DNA of 64,000 nt, taken from contig NZ_CP021081.1 of assembly GCF_003444775.1 (NCBI RefSeq), positions 2,272,001-2,336,000 on the forward strand, in the 5' to 3' direction. Positions 29,981 through 39,330 of this stretch are shown in pieces. The translations under genes were made by a program, and so were the position numbers. The notes beneath the pieces are model-generated. The model had not been told where the DNA came from, searched no databases, and saw nothing but the letters and a program-made list of their open reading frames with translations. Every line of letters begins with the position of its first letter. Positions within the stretch are counted from its first letter, which is position 1. This stretch comes from Deinococcus ficus (lineage in GTDB: Bacteria > Deinococcota > Deinococci > Deinococcales > Deinococcaceae).

Positions 29981-30279
29981 CCGGGCGTCTCCGCTTCCAG
30001 GCCGTAGATTTCCAGGAAGCGCCGGATGCGGGCGTCCAGGGTGGGCAGGGGCGCGACCTCGCCGCACACCCAGTCCGGCTGGTAGTGGCGGCACACGGCG
30101 GGCCGCGCGGCGTAGATGCCGCAGCGGCAGTCCGGTTGCAGGTGCGCGCAGGGCACGCCCAGGGGCTTTTTCAGCGCGTGGATGTCCGGCGCGGCGCAGC
30201 AGGCCCCGCAGCCGGTGCACTCGCGCACGAGCGGGCTGCGGGGCGGGGATTCGGGGGGCGCGGCGAAGCGGTCGGTCAA
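29977..30279 (-). CDS. YkgJ-family cysteine-cluster protein
   Basis: 100 residues, with C-x2-C-x2-CC (ECTGCGACC) near residue 20 and further Cys at CAHLQPDCRC, VCRHY and WVCG. This is the zinc/iron chelating cluster domain of the YkgJ group; function is unknown. The start codon is TTG at 30279 (TTG ACC GAC), preceded by TAGACT at 30286-30291 (complement) with a 6-nt gap, so the promoter pattern argues for a leaderless TTG start. It overlaps the 3' end of chrA by 4 bp. Confidence 0.8.
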   Translation of the reverse strand: MTDRFAAPPESPPRSPLVRECTGCGACCAAPDIHALKKPLGVPCAHLQPDCRCGIYAARPAVCRHYQPDWVCGEVAPLPTLDARIRRFLEIYGLEAETPG

Positions 30280-30301
30280 GGCCGCAGTCTACCGCCGGGG
30301 G

Positions 30302-31384
30302 TCAGTGGAAGGCTTTCATCGCGGCGATGAAGCGGTCGTTTTCCTGCGGGGTGCCCACCGCCACGCGCAGGCAGCCCTGGAGCATGTGCAGGTTGTCCTG
30401 CCGGCGGGTGACGATGCCGTGCGCGAGCAGGTGCGCGTAGGCGAGGTCGGCGTTGGGGGTGCGCATCAGGAAGAAGTTCGCCTGGCTGGGCAGCACCTGG
30501 CAGTTGGGGTGGTCGGCCAGCGCGGCCTGGATGCGGGCGCGTTCGCGCAGGCACTGCTCGATGCGGGCTTTCATGTACTCGGGGTGTTCCAGCGCGACTT
30601 CCAGCACGGTTTCGGTCATCACGTTCACGTTGAATGCCGACACGAGCTTCTGGAGGTTCTCGGCGACCTCGGGGCCGGCCAGGGCGTACCCGGCGCGGAT
30701 GCCGGCCAGGCCCCAGGCCTTGCTGAAGGTGCGCAGGCTCAGGGCGTTGGGGTAGCGGCGCACGAGGTCGCGGCGGTCGGTGCCGCTGAACTGGTGGTAG
30801 GCCTCGTCGATCACGACCACCCAGTCGCGGGCGGCCTCCAGCAGTTCGAGCAGGTCGGCGTCGGTGTCGATGTGGCCGGTGGGGGCGTGGGGCTGCGCGA
30901 TGGCGAGCACGCCGGGTTTGTGCCGGGCGAGTTCGGTCTTCAGCGCGGCGGCTGGCAGGGAGAAGTCGGGGTTCAGCGGCACCTGCACGAGTGTGGCGTC
31001 CAGCAGCTGCGCTTCGAGGCTGTACACGCTGAAGGTGGGGTTGGTGGTCAGGACCGTCTGCTCGATGCCGGCGAGTTCGGTGAGGATCTTGATCAGGACG
31101 TTGCTGCCGGGCGTGAGGACCACGCCGGTGTGCGGCCAGTCCTCGTAGCGGCCGATCAGGTGCTTGAGGGCGTCGGCGTGCAGGTCGGGGTAGCGGTTGA
31201 AGTCGCGTTCGGCGAGCCGGCGGTAGACTTCCTGCTTGAGTTCCTCGGGGAAGTCGTAGGGGCTTTCGTTCTGGTCGAGTTTGATGGGCACGTCGATGGA
31301 CGTGAAGGGGTAGGCGGGCACCGCGCGGACGGCCGGGCGGATGCCGGCGGGTTCCGCGTGCGCGGCGGGTTCCTGGACGGTCAT
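30302..31384 (-). CDS. hisC: Histidinol-phosphate aminotransferase
   Basis: 360 residues, fold-type I PLP enzyme. The PLP lysine is Lys222 in [26 protein letters not shown] gives the conserved Asp/Tyr, [11 protein letters not shown] and the C-terminal NFFLMR are typical of HisC. It transfers an amino group from glutamate to imidazole-acetol phosphate in histidine synthesis. The usual NPNNPTG reads QPHAPTG. Near-consensus TACAAC (31392-31397, complement) lies 7 nt upstream. Divergent from the TetR gene at 31518. Some HisC-like proteins act on other amino acids. Confidence 0.88.
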   Translation of the reverse strand: MTVQEPAAHAEPAGIRPAVRAVPAYPFTSIDVPIKLDQNESPYDFPEELKQEVYRRLAERDFNRYPDLHADALKHLIGRYEDWPHTGVVLTPGSNVLIKILTELAGIEQTVLTTNPTFSVYSLEAQLLDATLVQVPLNPDFSLPAAALKTELARHKPGVLAIAQPHAPTGHIDTDADLLELLEAARDWVVVIDEAYHQFSGTDRRDLVRRYPNALSLRTFSKAWGLAGIRAGYALAGPEVAENLQKLVSAFNVNVMTETVLEVALEHPEYMKARIEQCLRERARIQAALADHPNCQVLPSQANFFLMRTPNADLAYAHLLAHGIVTRRQDNLHMLQGCLRVAVGTPQENDRFIAAMKAFH

Positions 31385-31439
31385 AGCGTCAGTTGTACCA
31401 GAGCCCCCACGGGCACACGCCGGATTTGTCCACGACTTC

Positions 31440-31449
31440 CAAACGTTTG
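31440..31449. promoter_or_regulatory. Palindromic operator candidate between hisC and the TetR gene
   Basis: CAAACGTTTG is a perfect 10-bp palindrome, extended to an imperfect 20-bp one (31435-31454, outer ACT/AGT). It lies 14 bp upstream of a TACGCT -10 candidate (31463-31468) in front of the TetR gene, where a repressor would block the polymerase. Confidence 0.5.
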
Positions 31450-31517
31450 TTAGTGTGCGTGCTACGCTCCGGACCAGCCGGCCGGCACGCCCGCCGCAGG
31501 CCGCGCGCCGACCCCTT

Positions 31518-32117
31518 ATGAGTGACACCAGACCCCGCCGCGAGCAGATTCTCGATTCCGCCAGCCGCCTGTTCAGCGAGCGCGGGTATCACGCGACGAG
31601 CATGCGGGACCTGGCCGGGGAGCTCGGCATGCAGGGCGGCAGCCTGTACGCGCACATCACCGGCAAGGAGGAACTGCTGGTGGAGATCGTCTCGCACGCC
31701 TCCCGGCAGTTCGACGAGGCGCTGTTCCCACTGCGCGCCCTGGACATGGGCGCCGAGGAGAAGCTGCGCGAGGCGATGCACCGCCACATCCGCGTGGTGG
31801 CCGACAACATGGACAGCGCCACCGTGTTCTTCCACGAGTGGAAGCACCTGTCGCCGCAGGCGTACGCGCACGTGGTCACGTGGCGCGACACCATCGACCG
31901 CTTCTACCGCGACCTGGTGCAGGAAGGCATCGAGGAAGGTGCTTTCCGGGCGACGCTGGACCCGCGCATGACCGCGCACCTGATCCTGTCCGCGGTGAAC
32001 TGGGCGTATACGTGGTACCGCCCGGGCGGCCCCATGACGCCGCGGGACGTGGCCGACCAGTACGCGGACATGCTGCTCTCCGGCCTGGGCGTGCGCGCGG
32101 GGCAGGAGGGCACGTGA
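31518..32117 (+). CDS. TetR/AcrR-family transcriptional regulator
   Basis: 199 residues. The helix-turn-helix (residues 7-52) reads [46 protein letters not shown], standard for TetR; the C-terminal ligand domain (about 80-195) ends [25 protein letters not shown], resembling regulators of fatty-acid or acyl-CoA genes. The likely operator is the palindrome at 31440-31449, implying autoregulation. Overlaps the next gene by 4 bp. Ligand unknown. Confidence 0.85.
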   Translation: MSDTRPRREQILDSASRLFSERGYHATSMRDLAGELGMQGGSLYAHITGKEELLVEIVSHASRQFDEALFPLRALDMGAEEKLREAMHRHIRVVADNMDSATVFFHEWKHLSPQAYAHVVTWRDTIDRFYRDLVQEGIEEGAFRATLDPRMTAHLILSAVNWAYTWYRPGGPMTPRDVADQYADMLLSGLGVRAGQEGT

Positions 32118-32437
32118 TTCCGCCGACCGTGACGGTGTCCGTGCGGGAGGCCGTGCGGCGCGGGCAGGAGCGGGCCGCGCGGCTGGGGCGCACGCAGCAG
32201 ATGGAACTGGGCGAGGACCTGTTCATCCGGATCGCGCCGGGCGGCCGGAAGTTCCTGCTGTTCTGCCTGGACGCCGAACCGCAGCGCGAGACGGCCGAGG
32301 AGCTGGCGCGGGTGCTGGAGCTGCGCGACCCGCAGTTCGGGTGGCATCAGGGCGCCACCCTGCGTTCGCTGACAGTGGTGGAAGCCGGGGCGGACGAGCA
32401 TGAGAATTCTGACGAAGGTGGCTCATCTGAGCCCTGA
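32114..32437 (+). CDS. Conserved-looking hypothetical protein coupled to TetR gene
   Basis: 107 residues beginning at a GTG that overlaps the TetR stop (GTGA), so it is probably co-translated. The sequence has an N-terminal amphipathic helix ([21 protein letters not shown]) and a middle hydrophobic strand ([11 protein letters not shown]); the C-terminus is acidic. I recognise no family. Coupling to the regulator suggests a modulatory or unrelated housekeeping role. Confidence 0.5.
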   Translation: MIPPTVTVSVREAVRRGQERAARLGRTQQMELGEDLFIRIAPGGRKFLLFCLDAEPQRETAEELARVLELRDPQFGWHQGATLRSLTVVEAGADEHENSDEGGSSEP

Positions 32438-32467
32438 GCGGCTCATGCCCCTCCAATCCGGCGCCTC

Positions 32468-32473
32468 TACGGT
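32468..32473 (+). promoter_or_regulatory. Leaderless-type -10 box of the lipoprotein gene at 32480
   Basis: TACGGT lies 6 nt before the ATG at 32480. Confidence 0.5.
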
Positions 32474-32479
32474 GAACGC

Positions 32480-32965
32480 ATGAAGAAACTGGCAGTGGTC
32501 CTCACTCTTCCCCTCGCGCTGGGCCTGGCCGCCTGCGACACCCTCGGCGTGCCGAAACTCGACGTGAGCGGCAACATCCTGGGCACCAAGCCCAGCGGCA
32601 CCGTCCGCCTCACGCTGCGCGGCACCACCGTCAACGGCTGGCAGACCCCGGTGCTCGACCAGATCAACATTCCCACCTTCAACCCGGAGAAGAGCGCCTA
32701 CGCGATCAGCCTGCCCGAGAAACCCTCAGACGGCGCGTACGAACTGCTCGCCTACGCCGACACCGGCGCCACCGCCAACCGCTACGACGAGGGCGAGACC
32801 CGCACCCAGGTGACCGGCAAGGTCTTCATCTACGCCAAGGACGGCCTGGGCGACAAGAGCGCCAAGGACTGCCTGAACGTGAAGGCCGGCTGGAGCCTGT
32901 GCGACACCGCGACCATGAAGGTCGACCAGAGCGGCACGCCCTTCGATTACGACATGACCTGGTAA
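32480..32965 (+). CDS. Lipoprotein of unknown function
   Basis: 161 residues. The signal MKKLAVVLTLPLALGLAAC has a lipobox ending at Cys19. The mature part looks like a beta-sandwich (SGTVRLTLRGTTVNGW, YAISLPEKPSDGAYELLAYAD) with two later cysteines (KDCLN, LCDTA) able to form a disulfide. No family recognised. Followed by a hairpin shared with the convergent SRPBCC gene. Confidence 0.7.
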   Translation: MKKLAVVLTLPLALGLAACDTLGVPKLDVSGNILGTKPSGTVRLTLRGTTVNGWQTPVLDQINIPTFNPEKSAYAISLPEKPSDGAYELLAYADTGATANRYDEGETRTQVTGKVFIYAKDGLGDKSAKDCLNVKAGWSLCDTATMKVDQSGTPFDYDMTW

Positions 32966-32980
32966 CACGCCAAACAGGAC

Positions 32981-33012
32981 AGGGGCCGCGCGGATACGTC
33001 CACGCGGCCCCT
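32981..33012. terminator. Hairpin between convergent lipoprotein and SRPBCC genes
   Basis: Arms 32981-32990 and 33003-33012 form a 10-bp stem with a 12-nt loop in the 61-bp gap between stops. A weak TCTTT follows on the plus strand. Confidence 0.55.
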
Positions 33013-33026
33013 CTTTACTGGGAGGT

Positions 33027-33683
33027 TCAGGCCTGGGGCGTGGCGCCCTCGAAGGTGCCCTTGAACTTCTGGAGGTCCTCGGCGATCTGCTGGCTGGGTT
33101 CCTCACCGAACAGTTTCGCCACGGCCGCCCCGAGCGCCCCGGCGGGCGGCCGGTAGGACAGGGCCACGTGCACGCGGGTGCTGCCGCCGGGCAGGCTCTC
33201 GAACTGCACGCTGCCGGCGTTGTCCACGGTCGCGCCGGGCAGGCTGTGCCAGCCGATGCGCTCGCCGGGCTTGTCGTTCACGATCTCCGCTTCCCACTCC
33301 ACGTGCGTGCCCAGGGGAGCCTTCGCCACCCAGCGGCTGCGCTTGTCGTCCAGCACGGTCACGCTGTCCAGGTGGCTCATGATCTGCGGCAGGTTCTCCA
33401 GCTTGCGCCAGAAGTCGTACACCTGCTGCGCGGGCCGGTCGATCACGATGCTGTGCTCCACGAAGATCGGCTTGGCCGCGGCGCTGTTCCCGGTCAGGCC
33501 GGCGGCGGCCATGACAGGGTCGTTGCCGGTGGCGGCCTTGTACGCCAGGTACCCGCCGGCCCCGGCCATCAGGAGCCCCAGGGCGCCGCGCTTCTTGAGG
33601 CCCATGAGCACCAGGGCGCCGCCGAGGGCGCCGCTCATCATGCGGCTCTGATCCATGCTGGTCGTGTGGTTGTCGTTGGTCAT
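33027..33683 (-). CDS. SRPBCC-family membrane-associated protein
   Basis: 218 residues. After a hydrophobic N-terminal region ([26 protein letters not shown], about 18-45) comes a START/polyketide-cyclase-type domain: [33 protein letters not shown]... and a final helix [25 protein letters not shown]. Such domains bind hydrophobic ligands. The start at 33683 has GGAGG (8 nt upstream) and TACACT (33706-33711, complement) with an 18-nt leader, a conventional arrangement. Confidence 0.8.
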   Translation of the reverse strand: MTNDNHTTSMDQSRMMSGALGGALVLMGLKKRGALGLLMAGAGGYLAYKAATGNDPVMAAAGLTGNSAAAKPIFVEHSIVIDRPAQQVYDFWRKLENLPQIMSHLDSVTVLDDKRSRWVAKAPLGTHVEWEAEIVNDKPGERIGWHSLPGATVDNAGSVQFESLPGGSTRVHVALSYRPPAGALGAAVAKLFGEEPSQQIAEDLQKFKGTFEGATPQA

Positions 33684-33810
33684 GCGTGGTTCCTCCGTTG
33701 CAGCGAGTGTAGGGGCTGCGGGCCGGGCGTGGCGTGAACGCCGTCCCAAGCCGGGTTAGGGTTCCGCACCCGTGGACGGCCGCGGGTGCCCCTGCCCGGG
33801 CGGGACGCGG

Positions 33811-34191
33811 TTACTCGTCCTGCCCGCGGGTCTTCTGGTCGATGATCTCGTCCGCCGCGGCGCGGTCCGCGCCGGTGGTGGGGCCGCCCTGCACGTGCGG
33901 GTCAAGGTTGGTGTTCATGCCCTGCGTGGCGGTGGCGCTGCCGGTGTGCGTCTCCTGCGTGATGGGCGTGCTGACGCTGGTGTTGCCCACCGGGTCGCGG
34001 CCCTGATCGTTCTCCGGGCGGTTGATGGCCTGCATGCCGGCGCTCAGCTGGTCGGCGTCGGCCCGGTTGGTGCCCAGGCGGTCGGTGCCGGACTGCTCGG
34101 CGGCCGGCTGCACCGGGGCGGCGCGCCCGGACTCTAAGGTGGTGTCCGGCGCGGAGCCGGGGGTGGGGCGGCCGGGGTGTTCTTCTCCCAT
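33811..34191 (-). CDS. Disordered hydrophilic protein of unknown function
   Basis: 126 residues, rich in Gly, Thr, Asp, Gln, without hydrophobic segments; no folded domain is apparent. GGAGGA lies 4 nt before the ATG, a strong ribosome site. Such proteins resemble desiccation or stress-protective hydrophilins, which would suit a Deinococcus, but that is inference from composition. Separated from the EamA operon by 269 bp whose content is mostly the uORF described at 34390. Confidence 0.6.
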   Translation of the reverse strand: MGEEHPGRPTPGSAPDTTLESGRAAPVQPAAEQSGTDRLGTNRADADQLSAGMQAINRPENDQGRDPVGNTSVSTPITQETHTGSATATQGMNTNLDPHVQGGPTTGADRAAADEIIDQKTRGQDE

Positions 34192-34376
34192 GGGGTCCTC
34201 CTGTGAACGCCGGCCCGGAACAGAGGCGGGGCCGGCGGGGGCTGGGCACGCGGGCGTGCCGGTGGTCCGCCCTGCATGCTGCGCCGGGAACCGTACGGGC
34301 CGGATGTGGCTGCCTTACACCAGCACTTATCTACGCGCCAGCCGGCCCGGAACGCGGGGGCCGGCCGGCGGCGCGC

Positions 34377-34382
34377 TAGGCT
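34377..34382 (+). promoter_or_regulatory. -10 box upstream of the EamA operon and uORF
   Basis: TAGGCT lies 7 nt before a GTG at 34390, the standard leaderless spacing, and about 79 nt before the EamA start at 34461. Bases 34192-34376 otherwise show no features. Confidence 0.45.
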
Positions 34383-34389
34383 GGCGGGC

Positions 34390-34464
34390 GTGACCTGCCC
34401 CGCCGAGCGGCCCGCGCCGCGGTTCCTGAGCCCCCACGTTTCCCCCCGCCCGGAGTTCCGGTGA
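34390..34464 (+). CDS. Possible 24-residue leader peptide coupled to the EamA gene
   Basis: GTG at 34390 is 7 nt after TAGGCT; the reading frame codes 24 residues ([10 protein letters not shown] within) and its stop overlaps the EamA GTG by 4 bp. If leaderless translation starts here, ribosomes would arrive directly at the EamA start. The peptide is Pro/Arg rich with no run of a single regulatory amino acid. It may be a control uORF or simply untranslated leader. Confidence 0.35.
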   Translation: MTCPAERPAPRFLSPHVSPRPEFR

Positions 34465-35384
34465 GCAGCCGCGCCGCGCCGGCGGCCACGCGGCTGGACC
34501 CCCGCTCACTGACCCTGATCGTGGTCACGATCCTGTTCTGGGCGTCGGCGTTCGCGGGCATCCGCGAGGGCCTGGACCACTTCACGCCCGGGCACGTCAG
34601 CCTGTACCGCTTCCTGGTCGCCAGCGTGGTGCTGCTGGCGTACGCGCTGGTGCGGCGCTTCCCGGTGCCGGCCTGGGGCGACCTGCTGCGGATCGGGGGG
34701 CTGAGTTTCTTCGGCATCACGCTATACCACGTGTTCCTGAACTACGGCGAGGTGTCCGTCCCCGCCGGCACCGCCAGCCTGATCATCGCCGCCGGGCCGG
34801 TCATCACGGCGCTGCTCGCCACGCGCTTCCTGGGCGAGCGCCTCAACGCCCTGGGCTGGGCGGGCACGCTGGTCAGCCTCAGCGGCGTGGCCCTGATCGT
34901 GCTCGGCAAGGGCGAGAACCTGGACTTCACGCGCGGCGCGCTCCTGATCCTGGGGTCGGCGGTGTTCACCAGCGTGTACTTCGTGTTCCAGAAACCGCTG
35001 CTGTCCCGCATCGACCCGCTGCACTTCACGGTGTGGTCCCTGATCCTGGGCACGCTGCCCATGCTGGTGTTCCTGCCGGGCTTCACCGGTGAACTCGCGC
35101 GCGCGCCGCTGGGCGCCCACGCCGCCATGGTCTACCTGGGCGTGTTCCCCTCCGCGCTGGCGTACCTGACCTGGACGTCCGCGCTGGCCCGCGTGGGTCC
35201 GGGCGTCACCACGTCCTTCCTGTACGTGAGCCCGGTCCTGGCGATCCTGATCGCGTGGGCGTGGCGCGGGGAGCTGCCCACGGTCCTGAGCGTGCTGGGC
35301 GGCCTGATCGCCGTGGCCGGCGTGATCGCCGTGAACACCCGCGGCCGCCTGCCCGCCCTGCCCCGACCTGGGGGGAGCGCGTGA
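34461..35384 (+). CDS. EamA/DMT-family transporter
   Basis: 307 residues with ten hydrophobic segments in two EamA repeats ([25 protein letters not shown] starts the first, [28 protein letters not shown] the second). The family moves metabolites, often amino acids, across the inner membrane. The GTG start has GGAG 5 nt upstream. It overlaps the fused ABC gene by 4 bp (GTGA), so the two transporters are made together. Solute unknown. Confidence 0.85.
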   Translation: MSSRAAPAATRLDPRSLTLIVVTILFWASAFAGIREGLDHFTPGHVSLYRFLVASVVLLAYALVRRFPVPAWGDLLRIGGLSFFGITLYHVFLNYGEVSVPAGTASLIIAAGPVITALLATRFLGERLNALGWAGTLVSLSGVALIVLGKGENLDFTRGALLILGSAVFTSVYFVFQKPLLSRIDPLHFTVWSLILGTLPMLVFLPGFTGELARAPLGAHAAMVYLGVFPSALAYLTWTSALARVGPGVTTSFLYVSPVLAILIAWAWRGELPTVLSVLGGLIAVAGVIAVNTRGRLPALPRPGGSA

Positions 35385-36886
35385 GCGGGTCGGTTTCGGT
35401 CGCGCCGGTCTCCCCCACCGCCGTGACGGACCCGGTCATCCGCCTGCAGGACCTCACGGTGCGCCTGTCGGGCCTGACCATCCTGGACGGCGTGAACCTG
35501 AACGTGCAGCGCGGCGAGTTCCTGGCCGTGATCGGGCCCAGCGGCGAGGGCAAGAGCACCCTGCTGCGCGTGATCGCGGGGCTGCAACGCCCGCACTCGG
35601 GGAATGTGGAGGTGGCCTCGCCGCCCGCGATGATGTTCCAGGACGACCGCCTGCTGCCCTGGCGGACCGCGCTGCGCAACGTCCGCCTGCCCCGCGACCT
35701 GGGCGCCGGCGGCAGCCTCACGCCGGAAGAGGCGCTGTCCCTGGTCGGCATGAGCGAGTACGCCGCCTACTACCCGGCGCAGCTGTCCGGCGGAATGCGG
35801 GCAAGGGTGTCCATGGCGCGCGCGCTGGCGCAGAGCGGCGACATCCTGCTGCTGGACGAACCCTTCGCCGCGCTGGACGCCCTGGTCCGCGAGCGGTTCA
35901 ACACCGAGCTGCGCCACCTGCACGACAAGACCGGGCAGACCACGATCCTGGTCACGCACTCCATCCGCGAGGCCGTGCTGCTCGCCGACCGGGTCGCGGT
36001 GCTGCGCGGCGGGCGGCTGCTGGAGGTGCTGGACACCCGCGGCGAGGGCCGCATCAGCGCGTACACCGACGGCCTGGAAGCGCACCTGCGGTCCTTGCTG
36101 GGCGCCGGGGACAGCACCCGCCTGCGCGTGACCGCCGGCGACCGCACCCGCCTGGAGGGCCTGGCCCCGCTGGCAGCCGTGCTGGCGGTCCTGGCCGCCT
36201 GGTGGCTGGGCGCCCGCGCGCTGAATGACGCGTACCTGCTGCCCGGCCCGGCCGCCGTGTGGAACGAACTGGCCCGCACGCCCGGGGATTTCCTAAGCGC
36301 CACCTGGGAGACCCTGCGGGTGACGCTGCTGGGCGCCCTGCTGGGCGGCCTGGTCGGCATGCTGATCGGGTACCCGCTGGGGAAGATCCGGGCGCTGGAA
36401 CGCCTGCTGAGTCCCTTCGTGGTCGCGGCGCAGAGCACGCCCATCGTGGTGCTCGCGCCGCTGCTGGTGATCTGGTTCGGGTTCGGGACGCTGCCAGCCG
36501 TGCTGGTCAGCGCCCTGAGCGCCCTGTACCCCATCATGATCAGCACCATGGTCGGCGTGCGCGAGGTGCGCCCCACCGACCACGAACTGTTCACCACCCT
36601 GGGCGCCACCCCCGGGCAGCGCCTGTTCCGGCTGGAACTCCCGTCGGCGCTGCCGGTCATGCTGGGCGGCCTGCGGCTGTCGCTGAGCCTCGCGCTGATC
36701 GGCGCGGTCGTGTGGGAATTCGTGAGCAACCGCGCCGGGCTGGGCTTCCTGGTGAACCAGGCGGGGTCCTACTACAACTCGGCGCGCAAGTTCGCCGCGA
36801 TCACCCTGCTGATCGCCCTGGGCATCGGCCTGTACCTGCTCGTCACCACCGTGGAAAAACAGGTCCTGCGCTACCGCGGCCGCTGA
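35381..36886 (+). CDS. ABC transporter with ATPase and permease fused in one protein
   Basis: 501 residues. Residues 1-240 are an ABC ATPase: Walker [20 protein letters not shown], signature [11 protein letters not shown], Walker [10 protein letters not shown], switch THS. Residues 255-501 are a permease of the nitrate/sulfonate/taurine/thiamine-precursor group with the EAA-type loop [18 protein letters not shown]. In most bacteria these are separate proteins. No substrate-binding gene lies beside it. Its start overlaps the EamA stop. Substrate is unknown. Confidence 0.88.
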   Translation: MSGSVSVAPVSPTAVTDPVIRLQDLTVRLSGLTILDGVNLNVQRGEFLAVIGPSGEGKSTLLRVIAGLQRPHSGNVEVASPPAMMFQDDRLLPWRTALRNVRLPRDLGAGGSLTPEEALSLVGMSEYAAYYPAQLSGGMRARVSMARALAQSGDILLLDEPFAALDALVRERFNTELRHLHDKTGQTTILVTHSIREAVLLADRVAVLRGGRLLEVLDTRGEGRISAYTDGLEAHLRSLLGAGDSTRLRVTAGDRTRLEGLAPLAAVLAVLAAWWLGARALNDAYLLPGPAAVWNELARTPGDFLSATWETLRVTLLGALLGGLVGMLIGYPLGKIRALERLLSPFVVAAQSTPIVVLAPLLVIWFGFGTLPAVLVSALSALYPIMISTMVGVREVRPTDHELFTTLGATPGQRLFRLELPSALPVMLGGLRLSLSLALIGAVVWEFVSNRAGLGFLVNQAGSYYNSARKFAAITLLIALGIGLYLLVTTVEKQVLRYRGR

Positions 36887-36892
36887 GAGATT

Positions 36893-38143
36893 TCAGGCCA
36901 GCGCCTGCGCCAGATCGGCCTGCAGGTCCCCCGGGGCTTCCAGGCCCACGCTCATGCGGATGGTGCTGGGCGTGACCCCCGCCGCGCGGCGCGTCGCCTC
37001 CGGCAAGCGGCCGTGCGTGGTCGTCCAGGGGTGCACGACCAGCGTGCGGCTGTCCCCCAGGTTCGGCACGATCCGCAGCACCTTCAGCCGCGCCAGGAAC
37101 CGGGCCGGGTCCGGCACCTCGAAGGTCAGCACCGCGCCCTGCCCCCGCGGCAGGTACGTGCGGGCCAGGGCGTGCCAGGGACTGCTCTCCAGGCCGGGGT
37201 AACTCACGCGCCCTACCGCCGGGTGAGATTCCAGCCACTGCGCGAGGCTCAGGGCCGTGGCGCACTCGCGGTCCATGCGCAGCGCCACGGTCTCCAGCCC
37301 CTGCGCCAGCAGGAACGCGCTGTGCGGGCTGAGCACCATGCCCAGCTGGTGCGCGCCGAACCACCGCTGCCGCCACGCCAGCGCGTTCACGCCCCGCACC
37401 GCCAGCAGGCTCTGGTCGCCGCCCTCCGTGTAGATGGCGTTGCGCGTCAGGTCATGCCCCTCCCCTACCGTGACGCTGCCGCCCATCACCGTGCCGTGCC
37501 CCCCGGCCCACTTCGTGAGGCTGTGCGTCACGATGTCCGCGCCGTGCTCCAGCGGCCGGCACAGGTACCCCGGCCCGGCCCAGGTGGAATCCACGCCCAG
37601 CACCGCGCCGCCCGCATGCGCGATGTCCGCCAGGGCCCGCAGGTCCGGGACGTCCCCGGCCGGGTTCCCGATGATCTCCGCCCACACCAGCCGGGTGTTC
37701 TCCCGCATCGCGCCTCGCACGTCGTCCGGGGTGTTCGGCACCACGGCGGCCGTGACGCCCATCAGCGGAAGCACGTTGTTCAGCAGGCCCGCCGTGCCGC
37801 CGAACAGGCTGCTGGACGCCACCACGTGATCCCCGGCGCGGCACACGCTCATGATCGCCGTGATGGTCGCCGCCTGCCCCGTCGCCAGGGCCACCGTGGC
37901 CGCCCCGCCCTCCAGCGCCGTGAGCCGCTCCTCCAGCGCCCGCACCGTCGGGTTCTGGATCCGGGCGTAACTCAGGCCCTGCCCCAGCTGAAATTCCTCG
38001 GCGCCCTGCTCCAGCGTCTCGAACTGAAACCCGGCCGCCGCGTGAACGGGAATCCCGACCGTCTCACCCAGGCCGCGTGGAATGCCGACCTGCACGGCCT
38101 GCGTCTCATAGGCGGGGGGGTCTTGCGGGACAGGATCAGTCAT
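36893..38143 (-). CDS. O-acetylhomoserine sulfhydrylase-like PLP enzyme (Cys/Met metabolism family)
   Basis: 416 residues. The PLP lysine is Lys211 in HSLTKWAGGHG, the pyridoxal Asp is D185 in LGVDSTW, and YARIQNPTVRALEERLTALEGG and the SYPGLESS segment identify the transsulfuration family, most like O-acetylhomoserine sulfhydrylase. It would make homocysteine from O-acetylhomoserine and sulfide. Cystathionine synthase activity is the alternative. TAGCAT at 38150-38155 (complement) lies 6 nt before the start. Convergent with the fused ABC gene (7 bp apart), suggesting nothing more than packing. Confidence 0.85.
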   Translation of the reverse strand: MTDPVPQDPPAYETQAVQVGIPRGLGETVGIPVHAAAGFQFETLEQGAEEFQLGQGLSYARIQNPTVRALEERLTALEGGAATVALATGQAATITAIMSVCRAGDHVVASSSLFGGTAGLLNNVLPLMGVTAAVVPNTPDDVRGAMRENTRLVWAEIIGNPAGDVPDLRALADIAHAGGAVLGVDSTWAGPGYLCRPLEHGADIVTHSLTKWAGGHGTVMGGSVTVGEGHDLTRNAIYTEGGDQSLLAVRGVNALAWRQRWFGAHQLGMVLSPHSAFLLAQGLETVALRMDRECATALSLAQWLESHPAVGRVSYPGLESSPWHALARTYLPRGQGAVLTFEVPDPARFLARLKVLRIVPNLGDSRTLVVHPWTTTHGRLPEATRRAAGVTPSTIRMSVGLEAPGDLQADLAQALA

Positions 38144-38219
38144 CCCGGCATGCTAGGCCACCCCGGCCAGAACGCCGCGGAGTTGTCCTCTCCGGTGGCC
38201 CCCCAGCGGCGGTGGGCAA

Positions 38220-39277
38220 ATGCGCGCGCATCCGACCGAACCGACGGAACCCACCGACCCGGCCACCGTCGCCCCGGCCGCCCCCGCCGCCGGACAGTCC
38301 CTGGACCTCATGAAGATCGGCGAGACCGCCCAAACCACCCAGGCCACCGTACAGGCCATGACCGACCCCGCCAGCGCGGACTTCGACGCGGACCTCGCCA
38401 ACATCCTGAAGCTGATGAGCGCGGCCGGCCCGGCCGCCCAGAGCCTCCTGCAGCGACTCAGGATGCGGTCCTGCAGACAGGCACCTTCACCATCACGGCA
38501 GATGGCATGTCCAAAATCAGCGAGTCGCCTGCTGACGGCCTCATCGTTGACAACAAGACGAACGGTCTGAAGCTGACGACCGAGTGGAAGGTGGGCGGCA
38601 CCCAGACGGTCTGGTTGGAACGGAAGGATAACTACAACACCTACCGCCAGGAGCTGCCCACAAATACCCGCGTCACCGTGACCGGTGGTGGCAAGACGCT
38701 GGCCAGCGTCGCACTGACCATGAAGCCCGGCGCGTGCCTGAGCGTCACCGGGCCCGAGGCGCTGACCGTGAACGGCTGGGTGGGCCGGGAAACGAACCCA
38801 CCCCTGAGCATGAACCTCGCCTACGGCTGGACAGACAGCACCGTCACGCTGAAGGGCAGCGGGCAGTACCTGACGAAGACCCGGAAGGCCACCACGGACT
38901 TCGACGTGACGGTGGACGCCGCCACCACCGGCCGCTGCACGCCTGAAAGCATGAGCATCGTCCTGAAGGGCCTGAAGGCGACGGCCAGCGCGGTCCTGCC
39001 GGGTCAGCGGCTGGACGCCGCGGTGTACGCCAGCAACGTGAAGAACCTGGAGTTCAGCCACACTGCCCTGAGCGTGAGCAACCCCTTCGCGCAGGTGTCC
39101 GGGCAGCTGAGCGCCAGCCTGAAGTACAACACGCACAGCGTCCTCACGGCGTTCGGTGAGCTGGCGAACGGGAATGCCAACCCCCTGCCGGGCGATCAGG
39201 TGAAGGTGCAGTTCGTGCAGAACGGCCAGCTGGTCAGCACGACCCTGGAAGCCCTGTTCATGCAGAACATGCGCTGA
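38220..39277 (+). pseudogene. Frameshifted gene for a repetitive-beta exported-like protein
   Basis: Two open segments in different frames fit one gene: 38220 to about 38455 (acidic, Ala/Thr rich, ...ILKLMSAAGPAAQSLLQ) and from about 38450 to 39277 (VLQTGTFTITADGM..., many beta-like stretches, LSVSNPFAQVSG). The switch point is near 38455, within CTGCAGCGACTCAGG. Codon use is normal on both sides and the downstream frame has no plausible start near the junction. No signal peptide is seen at the first ATG, so the 5' end may be damaged too. No family recognised. It may also be a sequencing error or programmed shift. Confidence 0.55.
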
Positions 39278-39294
39278 AGTCTTTGCCGCTCAGC

Positions 39295-39326
39295 CCCGCC
39301 GCCTGATCTCGCAGGCGGCGGGCTTT
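39295..39326 (+). terminator. Intrinsic terminator between convergent genes
   Basis: An 11-bp stem (39295-39305 with 39312-39322, 6-nt loop) followed by CTTTCTGTTT. It closes the frameshifted gene and may also act on the glycosyltransferase transcript from the other side. Confidence 0.75.
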
Positions 39327-39330
39327 CTGT

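Noticed and set aside
28751..30220. Extension of the peroxiredoxin frame upstream to 30220
   Set aside because: His/Arg/Gln-rich antisense of chrA; the peroxiredoxin starts at 28750 with a TACACT box 6 nt upstream.
37013..38219. Upstream part of the long frame leading into the frameshifted gene
   Set aside because: It lies opposite the O-acetylhomoserine sulfhydrylase-like gene and has shadow composition, so only the part after about 38450 is counted.
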